DNA from: Bemisia tabaci
Lineage: Eukaryota > Arthropoda > Insecta > Hemiptera > Aleyrodidae
Reading direction: 5' to 3'
Length of the DNA: 64,000 nucleotides
Assembly: GCF_918797505.1 (NCBI RefSeq)
Contig: NC_092802.1
Location: 13,969,480 to 14,033,479, forward strand
This document shows positions 1 to 11,889 of the stretch, one piece after another. How positions within the stretch are numbered: the first letter of the stretch is position 1; each line of letters opens with the position of its first letter. Under the pieces are notes generated by a model. The model saw only the letters and a program-made list of their open reading frames with translations, did not search any database and was not told where the DNA came from. A program made the position numbers and the translations under genes.

Positions 1-543
1 CTTGTCTAGTGGTCCATTATGCAACCTGATACATATCCCTTAACCAGAATTTCACGTAAAACACGATTCGCACAATGAAAATCACTGAAATAAATTCCTA
101 ACGAAGATATTAACGTTTTTATTTCACATTGGTTGCGAGGAATTCAAACCGCCCGCTCACAAGAAACTCAAAGCTCTACGTGAGTCAAATCGCGCACTAC
201 AACGGTTTCAGCAAGCTTCTCAATCGAGCAATGTTCATTTCCCACCATATGTTGGTCAAACAATAAGCAATTTGCTATGACTGAGCCAAAGCGTCAAGAT
301 TGAGATTGCCAGATTTTTATATCACACAGACTGTCATGATAACTTTTAGCGCGAGATGTGAATCACGTAAAGCATTGAGTTTTCATGAGCGGGCGATTTG
401 AATTCACGCATCAAGAATCATTGAATATCCTCATAAGAAGTTGATTGCGGTAATTCTCGTTGTGCGCATCGTGTTCTACGTAAAATGTTGGTTAAGTATC
501 ATGTATCAGACTGCTGAAATTCGTACTTTGTCTAGTGGTCCAT
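1..543. repeat. Foldback element with CACTA-like end, copy 1
   Basis: The two halves are inverted copies of each other: 'ttaaccagaatttcacgtaa' near 41 mirrors the stretch near 475-500, and the arms include GAGCGGGCGATTTGAATTC. The right end reads ...CTTTGTCTAGTG, so the inverted terminus is CACTAGACAAAG. The same element recurs at 37973-39072. The left end is chimeric or lies outside the window. No coding capacity seen. CACTA-type (CMC superfamily) assignment rests on the terminus only. Confidence 0.6.
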
Positions 544-737
544 TCACATAAAAATCCATCAACAGTTTCAAGAAATGGCATTTTGCAGTTTTACACGTAG
601 AGAATCAAGAACGATAGGAAGTCTGCAACTGCAAACCGAGATAGGCGCTTTTGCAGTTTCTTCGTCGCGATATACAGATTGATAGCCACGACTTTCCTTT
701 GCAGTCCAACACCCGCCGAAGACTACCAATCGTTAAA

Positions 738-1292
738 ATGAAACGGCTCTTCATAAATAGCCTCGCTTTGGTTTTGGTCACCTGCCTACTATCACCATTA
801 GGGGTGCACGCTCAAGGTCGAGGACAAGGTCAAGGACAAGGTCAATGCTCAGGTCGTGGATGTCCGAGTGGTCCTCCAAGTGGTCCCCCAAATCCACCCT
901 CAAGCTCCTGCTCGTGCCCGAAAAATGTGACGGCAAAGGGATACGGAGATTTCCCGCTGTGTTGTGCGTCAGCGGTCGGGCTAATGTTAGCTAAAGGATG
1001 CCCTTGTGAACGCGTTGCCACGGGTCAGGACCCCTGCATAAGAGCCACCATTAATGACAGGAGGACTAAAAATTTCAATTTTGCCGGAACCAATCAAGCC
1101 GTCCGCGATTTTACACAGGCGAATTGTAACACATTTTTCACTCCTGCCGAAGCCGTGGAGTTGGGCAACCAAATCGCTCAACAATGCATGCGTTTCAACG
1201 ATACCTCTGGCAATAATAACCCGAACACGGACGGACAAACGGCTCAAATCGCGTCTGCGTGTTTCTTCTGGGCGCAAGGCATCAAATTTTGA
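738..1292 (+). CDS. Small secreted cysteine-rich protein, unknown function
   Basis: A single open frame of 184 residues starts at the ATG at 738 (context TTAAAATGA), chosen because it opens directly onto a signal peptide: MKR, a hydrophobic core of about 18 residues, then a likely cleavage after VHA. The mature start is a Gly/Gln/Arg repeat (GRGQGQGQGQ), then a Ser/Pro linker (PPSGPPNPPSSS), then a compact domain rich in cysteine with CSC, CC and CPC pairs. The precursor after the signal has 12 Cys, an even number that suits disulfides in a secreted protein. Residues after about 115 look helical. I recognise no family. A secreted gland product (saliva, cuticle or gut) is possible but unproven. 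The gene is intronless, unlike the other two secreted-protein genes here, and is bracketed by repeats ending at 543 and starting at 1398. Confidence 0.65.
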   Translation: MKRLFINSLALVLVTCLLSPLGVHAQGRGQGQGQGQCSGRGCPSGPPSGPPNPPSSSCSCPKNVTAKGYGDFPLCCASAVGLMLAKGCPCERVATGQDPCIRATINDRRTKNFNFAGTNQAVRDFTQANCNTFFTPAEAVELGNQIAQQCMRFNDTSGNNNPNTDGQTAQIASACFFWAQGIKF

Positions 1293-1397
1293 TTTTGCAG
1301 AACTGCCTTGTGCATAGACATGATAATGGTTAGTTATAATAATATATGATAATGAATATAATATTAAGTATAGAGTTAATCAATATGTAACATAATT

Positions 1398-1650
1398 CTG
1401 CCGCGCTAAGGAAAAACGCCGTATGAACCTTCAGGCGTTGCCATGTTTCCTGTGATGAAACGAGAGTTTCCTTGTAAACTTGTGAATAGTTTCCTGCCGA
1501 TTTTTCAGATAGTTTTGCTCGCAATTTCATCTAAAGGTCCTGAAAAACTCATGGAAAAATATACATTACTTCCCTTAAAAATGAACGTTATATCGAAGGA
1601 AATTTGGCAACTCTCGAATGTTCATATGACGTTCTTCCTTAGCACGGCAG
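1398..1650. mobile_element. 253-bp palindromic MITE, CTGCCG family, copy 1
   Basis: Terminal inverted repeat starting CTGCCGCGCTAAGGAAAAAC and ending in its inverse at 1650, flanked by the 4-bp duplication AATT (1394-1397 and 1651-1654). Length is exactly 253 bp. Other copies lie at 12148, 13759 and 17903. It begins about 105 bp after the stop of the secreted-protein gene, so it could contribute to that gene's 3' UTR. Confidence 0.85.
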
Positions 1651-1758
1651 AATTGCTATCAGTAACGCTATTTTGAATTTTTTGGACTTCCGTTTCTTTT
1701 CCCTAGGGGGGTAATATAAAATTAAAAGTTTTTGATGAGTCCCGGGGCACCGTTTATG

Positions 1759-1922
1759 CAGTGGCGTGGCGTGAATGATCGATTATCGATATCTCGCCAT
1801 TTGAAGCTATGGTAAAGAATCGATTACTAAGGTGTTCGCTGCGGACACCCTAATAATCGATCTTTTTTCATAGGTTTGAGGGGCGTATCAATCGATATAT
1901 CGCAAAACACGCCACGCTACTG
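1759..1922. mobile_element. hAT-like palindromic MITE (CAGTGGCGTGGCGTG ends), copy 1
   Basis: Ends CAGTGGCGTGGCGTG / CACGCCACGCTACTG, flanked by a perfect 8-bp duplication CGTTTATG (1751-1758, 1923-1930). The middle is a hairpin around GGTGTTCGCTGCGGACACC with ATCGAT motifs. The 8-bp TSD plus CAGTG terminus is diagnostic of hAT-superfamily derivatives. Confidence 0.9.
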
Positions 1923-1930
1923 CGTTTATG

Positions 1931-2931
1931 AATTAAGATACGCATTTCGGATACAAAGTAAATAATTGAAGTAACGGTGTTAAAATCACCTTTGTTGCGC
2001 TTGAAGAATGGCACGTGATAAACATAAAATAGTTGTTATCAATCTTATGCTTTTTTAATATTTCTTTCGTTTTTATGTTTAAATTATATTATTCTGTGTG
2101 TTCGTTTTAATATGACATAGGTGCAATATTCAAATAGTCCTTCCTTTGTTCTCTGTGTTTTATAATGTTGAATCAAGGTGAAAATATACACGCATAAAGA
2201 AAAAAAAAACTACGGGTATAGTAAAATGAAATTTGTGATAATAAAAAAATATACCTCGGCAATTTACATTTAAAACATGTGACTTTTTCTTTTTTTCTTA
2301 CACTTACAAAAATCTTATCATCTCAGAAAATACTTTGTGACAATGTTCTTTTTACGAATATTTACGGTGGTTGTACGTCAATCAATTCACGTAGAGTGAT
2401 TTTTAGTTTTTAAAGTATAAAACGGAAGAGTCAATGATGTAAATTTCTTCAGAGATGAAAACTTCTGTTAGAAAAAATAGAGGCTTTAGCATAATCATTA
2501 GCTTTCCCGCATGTTATCAAACACCTCTTGATAAAAACAAGTTATGAATAGGTAATGAGAAAACATGCTAATTTGCTATTCTCCGGTTATCTCAAAGGAA
2601 TTATTCGGTCACCAAAAAAGTTCGTATTTGAAAAAGATATCTTGAATTGGTGCTCATACTCTGGAAAAAATTAACGACCTCGTAATTCAATGATCTTAAC
2701 AAGTTTTTTTTCTTTCTTTCTTTATACCATTTTTCTCTTTCGTTATTTTTTCTGATTGAGGGTCTGCATATTCTTTTGTTTGCCGGTCAGATGGCACCAT
2801 CACAGAATGAGTTTAAAGCTCCACGTAAACAACCACGTATTAGGACTGAGTTTTACTTTACCTATACGTCACCAACCATCAGCCATGTCATTGCGTTGAG
2901 ACGATTCATGTTCTCGTTTGATTTGCCGTAA
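1931..2931. other. No gene seen; AT-rich spacer
   Basis: AT-rich with short poly-A/T runs; no exon-like open frame, no recognised repeat. Confidence 0.5.
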
Positions 2932-3183
2932 TGCCGCAATCACACGCTGCATTTAGCAGCTGAATGTGGAAGTCAACAGCCATCGCCCAACGGATGAAAT
3001 TTCGCAAATTCGAGTTATTTTCATCCAGATGTGTATCAAATCTACTCGAATAGTTCAGACAAATCCAACATTAGTCCGATGGTTGCTGAGAATCGTTGCT
3101 GAATTTTGCGCGTCACGCGTAAAATTCAGGCATCGGGCCGATGACTTCCACATTACGGCCACATTCAGCGTGTAATTGCGGCA
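2932..3183. mobile_element. 252-bp palindromic MITE with possible TAA duplication
   Basis: Inverted arms TGCCGCAATCACACGCTG ... CAGCGTGTAATTGCGGCA, with an inner mirrored block GTGGAAGTCA / TGACTTCCAC. A 3-bp TAA flanks each side, which would suit PIF/Harbinger-type insertion. Length again 252 bp. Confidence 0.6.
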
Positions 3184-3670
3184 TAACATAAATTCTTGTT
3201 GAGTAAACCAGAAATATCGTCAAAGCGGCGACAGGACCTCTCTATAAGAATATAGGAACACCATTTGAACTGAGGATATTTCCTATTTAAACGGCAAGAA
3301 ATTCCTGTTGCAGCATATTAAACAGGAATTTCCATTAATCCGATAAGAATTTGGAAAAGAGAGGAAGCAAAACTTAACTGACATTTTCAATCGAAAAACA
3401 TTGAATTTTCATTCTTATCCTACTGAAAATGTAAATATTAGGGGATCACATGACTGAATAAAATAGAATATGAATATTTTTTGAAATCCAATATAATTCA
3501 ACTAACTCAAACACTACAATAACATCTAGGAATTGTGTATTCAATATGTACACTGGTTATGAAGTAATAGATGATACACAGACAATTTTTCATGGGGACA
3601 TAGGGGCATTAAATGTAACTAGCGTAAAACGGATGTTTTTATGGTTTTTGGCACAAATTAGGCCTTATCT

Positions 3671-3876
3671 GTAACAAAAGCGGATGTGAAAAATTACCTT
3701 TTCGAAACACATTCAAAAAACTGTTTTGGCATCGACAAAATTTTGAGAAAATACTTGAGATGTGATCTTCGAGATCTGTACTTGATGCCAGAGCCAAACA
3801 TATTAAATTTTTGTGTGAGCAAAACAGTTTTTAAGCGTGTTTCGTAAAGGTAATTTTTTACATCCGCTATTGTTAC
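3671..3876. repeat. Palindromic repeat
   Basis: Inverted arms GTAACAAAAGCGGATGTGAA and its mirror ending CCGCTATTGTTAC, with further matching (TTTCGAAACAC, AAACTGTTTTG). MITE-like; the TSD is not clear. Confidence 0.6.
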
Positions 3877-4146
3877 ATGATAAGTCCTCAAATACTACAA
3901 CATTTTGGCACTTTTGCAGAACTAATTGTCACAGTTTCTTTAAAAAGCTATTTGATTGTTAGGGCTCTACAAGCTACGTGATACTAACAATTAATTAAAT
4001 ACTTGGTTTTTGACTAGTTATGTCTCGTCATTTGGCACAGTTATAAACTTAACCTAAAAAAGACAGGAAGAAGAAGAGAAAGAATCTAAAAATGGCCTCT
4101 TCTTATCTGGTGTATCATGGTTATTGGGCTGAGCTTTCGATCAAAG

Positions 4147-4305
4147 CAGTAGCGAGGGTGATTGATCGATTGTCGATAATTCCCCAATTGAAACTATGAT
4201 AAAGAATCGATTATTGAGGTGTGGCAAACACCCTGTTTATCGATCCTTTTCCATAGATTTAAATGGCAAATCAGTCGATAAATCGTGCAGCACACCACGT
4301 CACTG
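4147..4305. mobile_element. hAT-like palindromic MITE, copy 2 (diverged)
   Basis: Diverged copy of the 1759 element: CAGTAGCGAGGGTG ... CACCACGTCACTG. Flanks GATCAAAG and AATCAAAG form an 8-bp TSD with one mismatch. Confidence 0.8.
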
Positions 4306-7300
4306 AATCAAAGGGTTTTAAGTTCGAGATTCCATCAGAGTGAGCTAAATTTGATTGTCTCGGTAAATGGTCATCTAAGATACACAACGAAAAATAACAG
4401 ATCGTGTCTCTGAAGTATGTTTTTGAAAATTAAACCTCGTGCAGCTGGTTTTTTTTTTTTTGATCGTCTAATTATACAATAACCAGTGAAGAAAAAAACA
4501 CAAGAAAGCAAGGCACTATTTGATCCCTTCGCATGCACACAAAAGAGTGAGTTCAAAACAAGGAACAAAAGAAAATACAAATTGAAAAAAACAAAAAAAC
4601 AAAACCATTCAAATCATCTTATAACTCTACTATGTACACATTTAAGCAATGGTCCCGGCTTCAGTCTGAAATCTGAGACAACTTTTGGAAAATATCAGAC
4701 TCTAGTCAAAAAAAAAAAAAAAAAAAAAAAAGATGAGTTTTTATGAAGTTACTTTACGGTCATAAATGCAGGATGTATTTAGAAGCATTGGATTGATTCA
4801 AAATAAGAAGAAAAAAATAGGTAAAATAGTTATGATGACAATTATAGTCAAACATTTTACCAGTGCAATGCTTTTTCCATTTTACGATTTTCATTTTCTT
4901 CCTCCGAAGACGAGGATTTTAATCATATTTAAAAAGGGAATAATTATAAAATGACTTTAACAGATTTTTGGAGCAACAAATATTTAGTCAGTGGCCAAAT
5001 GCGTTAATCTTGAAGCCAACAAGGTTTTTCATAGTCCTTTAAACTTTAAAGTCATTAAGATTTAACCGATTCCTCACATTGCAAATGCCTCTCATGATTT
5101 TTATTTACTTGTTACTAAAAAATTTCTTGATACATGTAGATTTAACTATGATTTCTTTTGTGAAGGATTACAAATTAACACCTTTTTAGTTGACAGGAGC
5201 ACAAATCAATGTTCATGTAGAATTTTCCAAAAATTATCTCACAAATCACCCTCCCATTTTTAATGACTCATTGCTAAAATATTTTTTGGCACTTGTGTTC
5301 CATTAAGGCTGAATTTCTTCGAGCTTTATCTTAAACTAACTAACAACTGAACAAAAACTTAACAGCACTTAATTACTGTGATTATTTACAGTTAAAGAGA
5401 GCTTAACTAACAAAATTTACGAGTAGTTACCAGATATATCCAGGAAAATATATAAGTATATGGGGATGATTCATCTTATAATAATGATTGGTAAAAAGTA
5501 TCAAATTAAATAATTAAAGTCAATACATTAAATAATTATTATTTCATGCACTTTTAGATATATATAACATAACAATGACATTTCTTGTAAATAATAACAT
5601 CAAAATAGATCCTATAAAATAAATACCGTATTTAAAAATATTTTTTGATCAGCACCTTGATACAAATACCTTAATACTCGTACAGATAGACAATCGTTTA
5701 AGGTCTAATATTTAACAACTTTTAAACCTAAAAAAAAAAATTATTTGCTCTACTTAATACATAAAAAATACAATATATATATTCCATAAATGATACGAGT
5801 CAAATTTTCATATTAATTTACTCATGTAACAACGTAGCCTTGAGTAATTGACGTAAAGGGAGTTTCATCCCACAAAAATGGGTAAATGTACCTTTTTCTA
5901 TTGGAATATACGTGCGTTACATTGAAAACATTGTGAATGTAATGTCAGTAACGTCATTTATAGGTATAAGATCATTATGTTGATCGAAACACAAATGATA
6001 TAACTAGGGAAACGTTGTAAATTGCGGAAGGGCAGTTAAGATAAATCTTCTCGTTTTAGATGCAAAATTCTAGGACCCAGCCCATTTTTTATAAGAAATA
6101 ATCCGTATTAGAATCAGTTTCATTCTGTGTAAAAATAATCCAAAAGCAAAACAGCATGTACTTGAAAAAAAATCTGACCTATATGTGGTCATTCTGTAAA
6201 CATTTTTTACACAAAAATTCCAATCAAAAACGAAAATAGATTTTAAAAAAAAAATCAAAATATAAATATCAGCCAGGGTATCCGAACTCAATGCGTCGTT
6301 GACTGTAATGAATGTATAATTAACTAAATAACTACGTATAACTTACTAATTATCATTTTTGTAATGGTTCATAATTGCTGTTGATGTTGCCGTTGTTGTT
6401 CTTTTATTATTGCTATAAAACAAACTATCTAACTAACTAGCTAACAAAGTAACTTGAAAAAATAAAGTAAAAACTTCTGGTTGTTGTTAATATTTCTGCT
6501 CTATTTTAGATCAAACTTTTATTCCTCATTTAATCCAAAATTTTAATGGTATACCGTACAAATATACATGTTCTTGGACTCAAGTCAAAATGCATGCTCT
6601 CTTCCGCAACATGACAGAGAGTAATTATAAGCTCCCACAATGACGTGGCAGCCTTTCTTAAGAAGAGTACCGTATGAACACTGAAAAGTTCCTAAATTTC
6701 CATCTCCTAAACCATATATTTCATAATTCAATCGTGCATATTTTTCCTCGGGCTTTTTCGGAACACATGATTCAATCGCAAAAAAATGATCCAAAGAATC
6801 CCAGAAAATATTTAAATGATTCCAAAAAATTCATATTTTATCAGACGAAATTTGGCAGCACCTTAAAATTGGTTGGGATTTTTTTTCCTGGCACTACAGC
6901 ACTTTTGTAAAAATTGCCGAATAAGCAGTCTTCTGGGTTTTTCTCATGCAGATCGTAAGTGTTCAACATGTTTTTATCATCAGTATTGGCCATATATGCA
7001 TATTACGGAATTGTATTTTGTATCAGTTTCTCTCACTAAGCCATCATCGAATGTTGGAATCGTGATTCGACACCCCTCAAAATGCCTCAACAGTTGTCTC
7101 TCCAAAGGGACTCTACCGTTAGTTGTTATACTCTCATGATGGTTCCTTTATCAAAGCATAAGGACGGTGATTTTTTCTGCATGCTCAAAAATTCATAAAT
7201 CATTTCCTGCTCCCTCTTCTTTTTGTTTCTTCTTCTTCTTCTTCTTCGTTTAGAAGGGTGAATCCAAGCGCTTTCAAAATGATAGCCGAATGTGCTAAGA

Positions 7301-8129
7301 GTCAGGAGCCATCGTAAAATCTGGGAAATTTCTGTTGTCTTTCAAAATGTTCGGAAAAATCCCGGATTTACATTCTAATTTAGACTTTAGAAAGAGGATC
7401 ACTATCTGCCCGCCTAAAGACATCTAAACAACTCCAGTTTAGTCTTGCCTCTGAAAAAACTGTCTTTGACTTAAAGACAATTTTTAGGAGTCAGAAAAAT
7501 TGTCTTTGAGTTGAGGGCAGTTTTTTGTGAGTCAAGAAACTTACTATTCATTTATTCAGTGACTCTTTAAGAAATTACAAATTTTTCCAAGTTCAAAAAT
7601 TTTTGGGTAACGAAAATATTGCCGAAAGATATCTAAAAGATCATTTTGGCCTGCGGTCTTCCCTCTTAAAAAGTCATTAAAAACTGTCCTGTTTCTTATT
7701 CATATTAAACAGTGTCCGTAATTAAAGAAAATTTCCTTTAAATTCAAAAACACTTTTCGTTACTGTAGAAACGCGGTCTTATTTATCTTTCCTGGCGAAA
7801 GTCTTTAAGACCATGAAATGTGACAGCATACATTTTTTCAAGTCAAAAATTCAGATTTAGAGCCCGAAAATAAAAGTACCAACATGAAGAGAGTACCGAG
7901 TTTAGACGCTCAGTCGGATGAAGACCTTCAGGATTAAAAATATGACATTTAAAGTTGGTAAAAATGGCTAAAAAAAAAAAATTATTCCCAAGTTTCGTTG
8001 TTTATAACCTCTTGCCGCTGTTACTGTAGCCTTAGAGTCGGTATTTCAGCTGCTGTTCTTGGGGAAAATGAGGAACATGTTTCAACAAATGAGTTCGAAT
8101 AGTCCCAGGTTTACTGTATTTACAAACTT
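4306..8129. other. No gene seen; AT-rich spacer with homopolymers
   Basis: Long AT-rich stretch with poly-A (about 4708-4730), a CTT microsatellite near 7227-7247 and other low-complexity sequence. Short open frames exist but lack splice signals, signal peptides or family motifs. I see no RNA gene. Confidence 0.45.
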
Positions 8130-8400
8130 CAAGGAAAAATATTCCAACAGTTCCTCAAAAATGCACGTTACGTGAGAGGAAATTCTGGAATATTCGAATG
8201 TTCTTATGGAGTTGCTTCTCAGCATGGCAAAATTGCTCCCTGAAATCTAAGATAGGTAAGCGATAATATCAAGGAAAAATATTCCTACAGTTCCTCAAGA
8301 AACAATTTTACGTGAGAGGAAATTCTGGAATATTCGAATGTTCTCACGGAGGTACTTCTTAGCATCGCAAAATAGCTCCCTGAAATCTAGGATAGCCAAG
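8130..8400. repeat. Two direct copies of a MITE half
   Basis: Two head-to-tail copies of about 140 bp (from about 8130 and 8272) share AAGGAAAAATATTCC, GAGAGGAAATTCTGGAATAT and AGCATGGCAAAAT / AGCATCGCAAAAT. They resemble a diverged half of the CTGCCG MITE family. Confidence 0.55.
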
Positions 8401-8473
8401 CAAATGAGAAGTGAACCCACAGGTTGCGACATTCTCCCTATAAAAGTACTCTGTTGGTAACGGGAGATGCGGC

Positions 8474-9234
8474 CAGTGCTCCCATTCCACGTCCGTCAAA
8501 AGTTCCGGGATTTCTCTTAGATTTTCTCAAAAGTTCCGAGAATGTTCCGGAAAATTAAACAAATTCGGAACATTTTCGGAATTTCAAAAGTTCCAGGCAA
8601 ACTTCAGGAAAATCTGAAAAGTTCCGGGATTCCTCTTAGATTTTCTCAAAAGCTCCGGGATTCCTCTTAGATTTTCTCAAAAGTTCCGAGAAAGTTCCGG
8701 AAAATTAAACAAATTCGGAACATTTTCGGAATTTCAAAAGTTCCAGGCAAACTTCAGGAAAATCTGAAAAGTTCCGGGGTTCCTCTTAGATTTTCTCAAA
8801 AGCTCCGGGATTCCTCTTAGATTTTCTCAAAAGTTCCGAGAAAGTTCCGGAAAATTAAGCAAATTCGGAACATTTTCGGAATTTCAAAAGTTCCAGGCAA
8901 ACTTCAGGAAAATCTGACAAGTTCCGGGGTTCCTCTTAGATTTTCTCAAAAGCTCCGGGATTCCTCTTAGATTTTCTCAAAAGTTCCGCGCGAGAATGTT
9001 CAGGAAAATTAAAAAAATCCGGAACATTTTCGGAATTTCAAAAGTTCCGGGAAAACTTCAGGAAAATCTGAAAAGTTCCGGGGTTCCTCTTAGATTTTCT
9101 CAAAAGTTCCGAGAATGTTCAGGAAAATTAAAAAAGTCCGGAACATTTACGGAACTTTAAAAGTTCCGGGAAAAATTCGGGCAAATCTGAAAAGTTCCGG
9201 AATTCGGAACTAGCTCCGGGAAATGGGAGCACCG
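8474..9234. mobile_element. hAT-like element with internal tandem array, inserted in scratch
   Basis: Ends CAGTGCTCCCATT ... AATGGGAGCACCG, flanked by a perfect 8-bp duplication GATGCGGC (8466-8473, 9235-9242). The interior is a tandem array of about 115-150-bp units built from AAAGTTCCGGGATTCCTCTT, TTCTCAAAAGTTCCGAGAA and AATTCGGAACATTTTCGG. The right-hand duplication lies inside the last coding exon of the zinc-finger gene, so the element interrupts that gene near its 3' end. Confidence 0.85.
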
Positions 9235-9646
9235 GATGCGGCGCAGGAGATCTGGATGACGTTCGTCCTGATGGCGGCAAACGGAGAGTCCTTGGGCCTG
9301 GGCTGTGGGAGGACGGGGTAGTACCTGGGGAGGACCTCCGGGTCAGCCCGATGGGTGGGGGCGGGCGCTCGTTTGGGGCTGGCCGTCCAGTCGGAGAGGT
9401 CGAGGAGGGTGTCCGGGTCCGAGGTGGCCGAAGACAGAGAGCCTTCGTCGGACGGCCGGCGGAACTGGGAGGCGGCGCTGCACGAGGACTCTTCGTGCTT
9501 GCACAGGTACGACTTGAGCGCGAAGGACTTGCCGCAACCGGCGCAGGCGAACGGCTTGGACGAGGAGTGCGTCTGGACGTGGGCGCGCAGGTTCGAGCGG
9601 TCCGCGAACGCCTTGGCGCACACCGAGCATTTGAACGGCTTCTCGC
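9210..9646 (-). CDS. scrt: scratch-like zinc-finger gene, exon 4 (zinc fingers 4-5, C-terminus)
   Basis: The acceptor TTTCCAG|GC restores the linker THTGEKPF across the junction with exon 3 (phase 1). Finger 4 contains AFADRSNLRAHVQTH, the signature shared by Snail/Scratch proteins. Finger 5 contains FALKSYLCKHEESSC, a C2HC finger with the ALKSYL core typical of Scratch rather than Snail/Slug (which have SRMSLL). A Ser/Pro-rich tail of about 90 residues follows. The last seven codons (GAPISRS) and the stop at 9210-9212 come from the mobile element at 8474-9234. Scratch proteins are nuclear C2H2 repressors that bind E-box DNA in neural precursors (family knowledge). The C-terminus is therefore altered in this copy; the fingers are intact. 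Confidence 0.88.
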
Positions 9647-9678
9647 CTGGAAACATATGGAGTTGCACAGTAAGAAAA

Positions 9679-10145
9679 CACTGAAAAAAAAGGATTGCTA
9701 ATTCACCGATTTAGGGTGGAGCAAAATTTGCTTCACTTCGTAAAGCTTTCTTATCCGTGCACGGTGTTGAATTAAGTGAACGACTAGCACGAATTGCTTC
9801 ACCGATTTGCTACATCTGCGCGCCTTCATGCAGTTAATCTTACATCGAGTGGCTTGGAAGTGTAACAGCATTTTTTGGTATTGGTACTTTGCGAACAGTA
9901 AAAATAGCTCAATAGTTAGGCTGAAATAGCGGAATTTACGGAAAAATAGCGAAATTTACGGAAGAATAACTAAAAAGGTAACAGACGTAGCTTTTCAGAG
10001 AGCAAAATCACCTACACGCGTGTGTTTAAGTTAGCTGAAATTTGTGTAGCGATTTTACCTGCATGGTTTGCACGTTCGTTTTTTAGCTACACCATGCCAT
10101 GAAATACCCGCGTGCACGGCAATTTCAGCAATATTTTTTTCAGTG
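9679..10145. mobile_element. CACTGAAAAAA element with 2-bp TSD
   Basis: Starts CACTGAAAAAAAAGGATTGC, ends GCAATATTTTTTTCAGTG, flanked by AA/AA. It lies 32 bp into the intron between scratch exons 3 and 4. No coding. Confidence 0.75.
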
Positions 10146-10248
10146 AAAGTAACCGAATGTTTGTGTTGAGGTTTATCCATAGAGTACATAGAGTCGTAAG
10201 GACCATGGATATGACAGCACATGGGAGACCTGCGGCCTGATTGTTGAA

Positions 10249-10505
10249 ATTTTGTGTGTATCGGGTAGACATAGATGACATAGGTTAAAAGGCGGAGCGT
10301 GATTGGTCGGCTATGTCTCATCGCTGCTTTTCCGTGCCTATGTCGGGTGGAACTCACGACAAGCTAAAGGCACCTTTTAAGTTTCCGACAGTATGTCGTC
10401 CATTCAACTTGACAAAGGCACGATAAAGGAGCGATAAGACATAGCCGACCTATCACGCTCCACCTTTTAACCTAGGTCATCTATGTCTACCCGACGAACA
10501 CAAAG
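10249..10505. repeat. Inverted repeat, MITE-like
   Basis: Arms of about 95 bp mirror each other: GTAGACATAGATGACATAGG / CCTAGGTCATCTATGTCTAC, GGAGCGTGAT / ATCACGCTCC and GGCTATGTCT / AGACATAGCC. Intronic to scratch. Confidence 0.65.
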
Positions 10506-11889
10506 TTTGTCCGTAACTCCGTACTCTCCCTACAAAGACACAGTAGGTTTATCTACAGCTCCGAGGAGTACGAAATTTCTCTGCACAGAGGGCGCCACAG
10601 CTGTGTTTTGATTTTTTGGTTCGTAAAAGGACATAAAAAGTCAATTCTGAAGCTCTGTAATTTGATCTTAGAAAAAAGTAGGGCTAAGAAAAATGATTTT
10701 AAACGTGCTTAAGCTTGTGCCTGAATTATTTAGATCAATGATGTAAGTCTGCTCCAGAGGCATGTAATATTTACCAATTATTTACCATTCTTACAAGGGA
10801 ATTTCACCACTGATGCAGTAAAAAAAAAAAAACAGTCGAACGGATGAATAAAAATTCTCAGAAAACAAGTTTATCCATTCAAGTGATATCTGGAGGGACA
10901 AAAGTATACTACGGAAAAAATAATTCATACATTTCCAGAGAACCACACTCGTCCAAGTTTATAGAAATACACATGTAATTTTAATATCACCACCCATAAT
11001 TATAACAGATGTTAACATAAAAGGTCCTTTATCAACATTGTCTACCGTCATGCTCCTGCCATTTGCCCTGAGTCCATCTTAAAATTTACGCAAAGCTAAG
11101 CTCGTGTCATGAGAAGCGTGGCAGGTAGATTAGCCTTCAATTTGGAGAGTAGGCAAAATGGGCTCCCTGAAGATCGAATAGTGGTATTCTCCGAAGGCGC
11201 TATCGCTAACTTGTTAAATCACAGTCACTTGTTATCAGTCTCACAATAACAACGGTGAGGCTCATAGTGTCCTTTCTTTGAATTTTTTCTTGTTTTGCCG
11301 GTTGAAAATGCGGGTGTGATCCCTGCGAAACGTCCCGGGCTTCTTATTTTATTTTATGTGTTTCTTTTTATTATTTGCGGCCTTAGTCCCGTTTTAAGTT
11401 GTTTCTCTGTAACTTATTAAAGATCGCTGACTTTTTCCTTTGAACTCGTAAAAAAAAACCAACTAAAACTCATTTACGCTACATGGTGTTTCAGGTGCTT
11501 TTCATTTATCTGAAGGTATGGCCCATTTGCTTTTCGACATTTCCACTTGAATACACTCCAGTATAGTAATATCTGATTATGAGGTGGATGCGTACCGACG
11601 GTGAGATGCCTCAGAAAAATTAAGTCTTTTTCAGGCTATTTTCGTTTTTTTTTTTCCGAAAAACTTCTGAAAAACTGGGGAGGTGTCGAAGGGGGAGGGC
11701 CTGGTCCCCCAAAACTATACTCGATCTCTCGCAGAAAATGTTAGACCCTTATCGCCAGGATGTCTCTCTGTTTCCCTCAGTTATCCCAGCAGAATCCCTT
11801 TCATGAAGCGCCTTCTGCTCCTCCAACAAAAAGTTCTTGTTCCATCTATGCCTACGCCATACTTGAACATGACTCGAACTGCCCCTATT
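10506..11889. other. Intronic spacer, nothing recognised
   Basis: Part of scratch intron 3; AT-rich, no exon-like frame or clear repeat. Confidence 0.45.

Noticed and set aside
4371..4580. Minus-strand frame with an apparent signal peptide (YFLLFLVLNSLFCVHA)
   Set aside because: Starts at TTG, lies over A/T-rich low-complexity DNA and has no donor or following exon.
9305..9701. Overlapping plus-strand frames
   Set aside because: Antisense to the zinc-finger exon of scratch.
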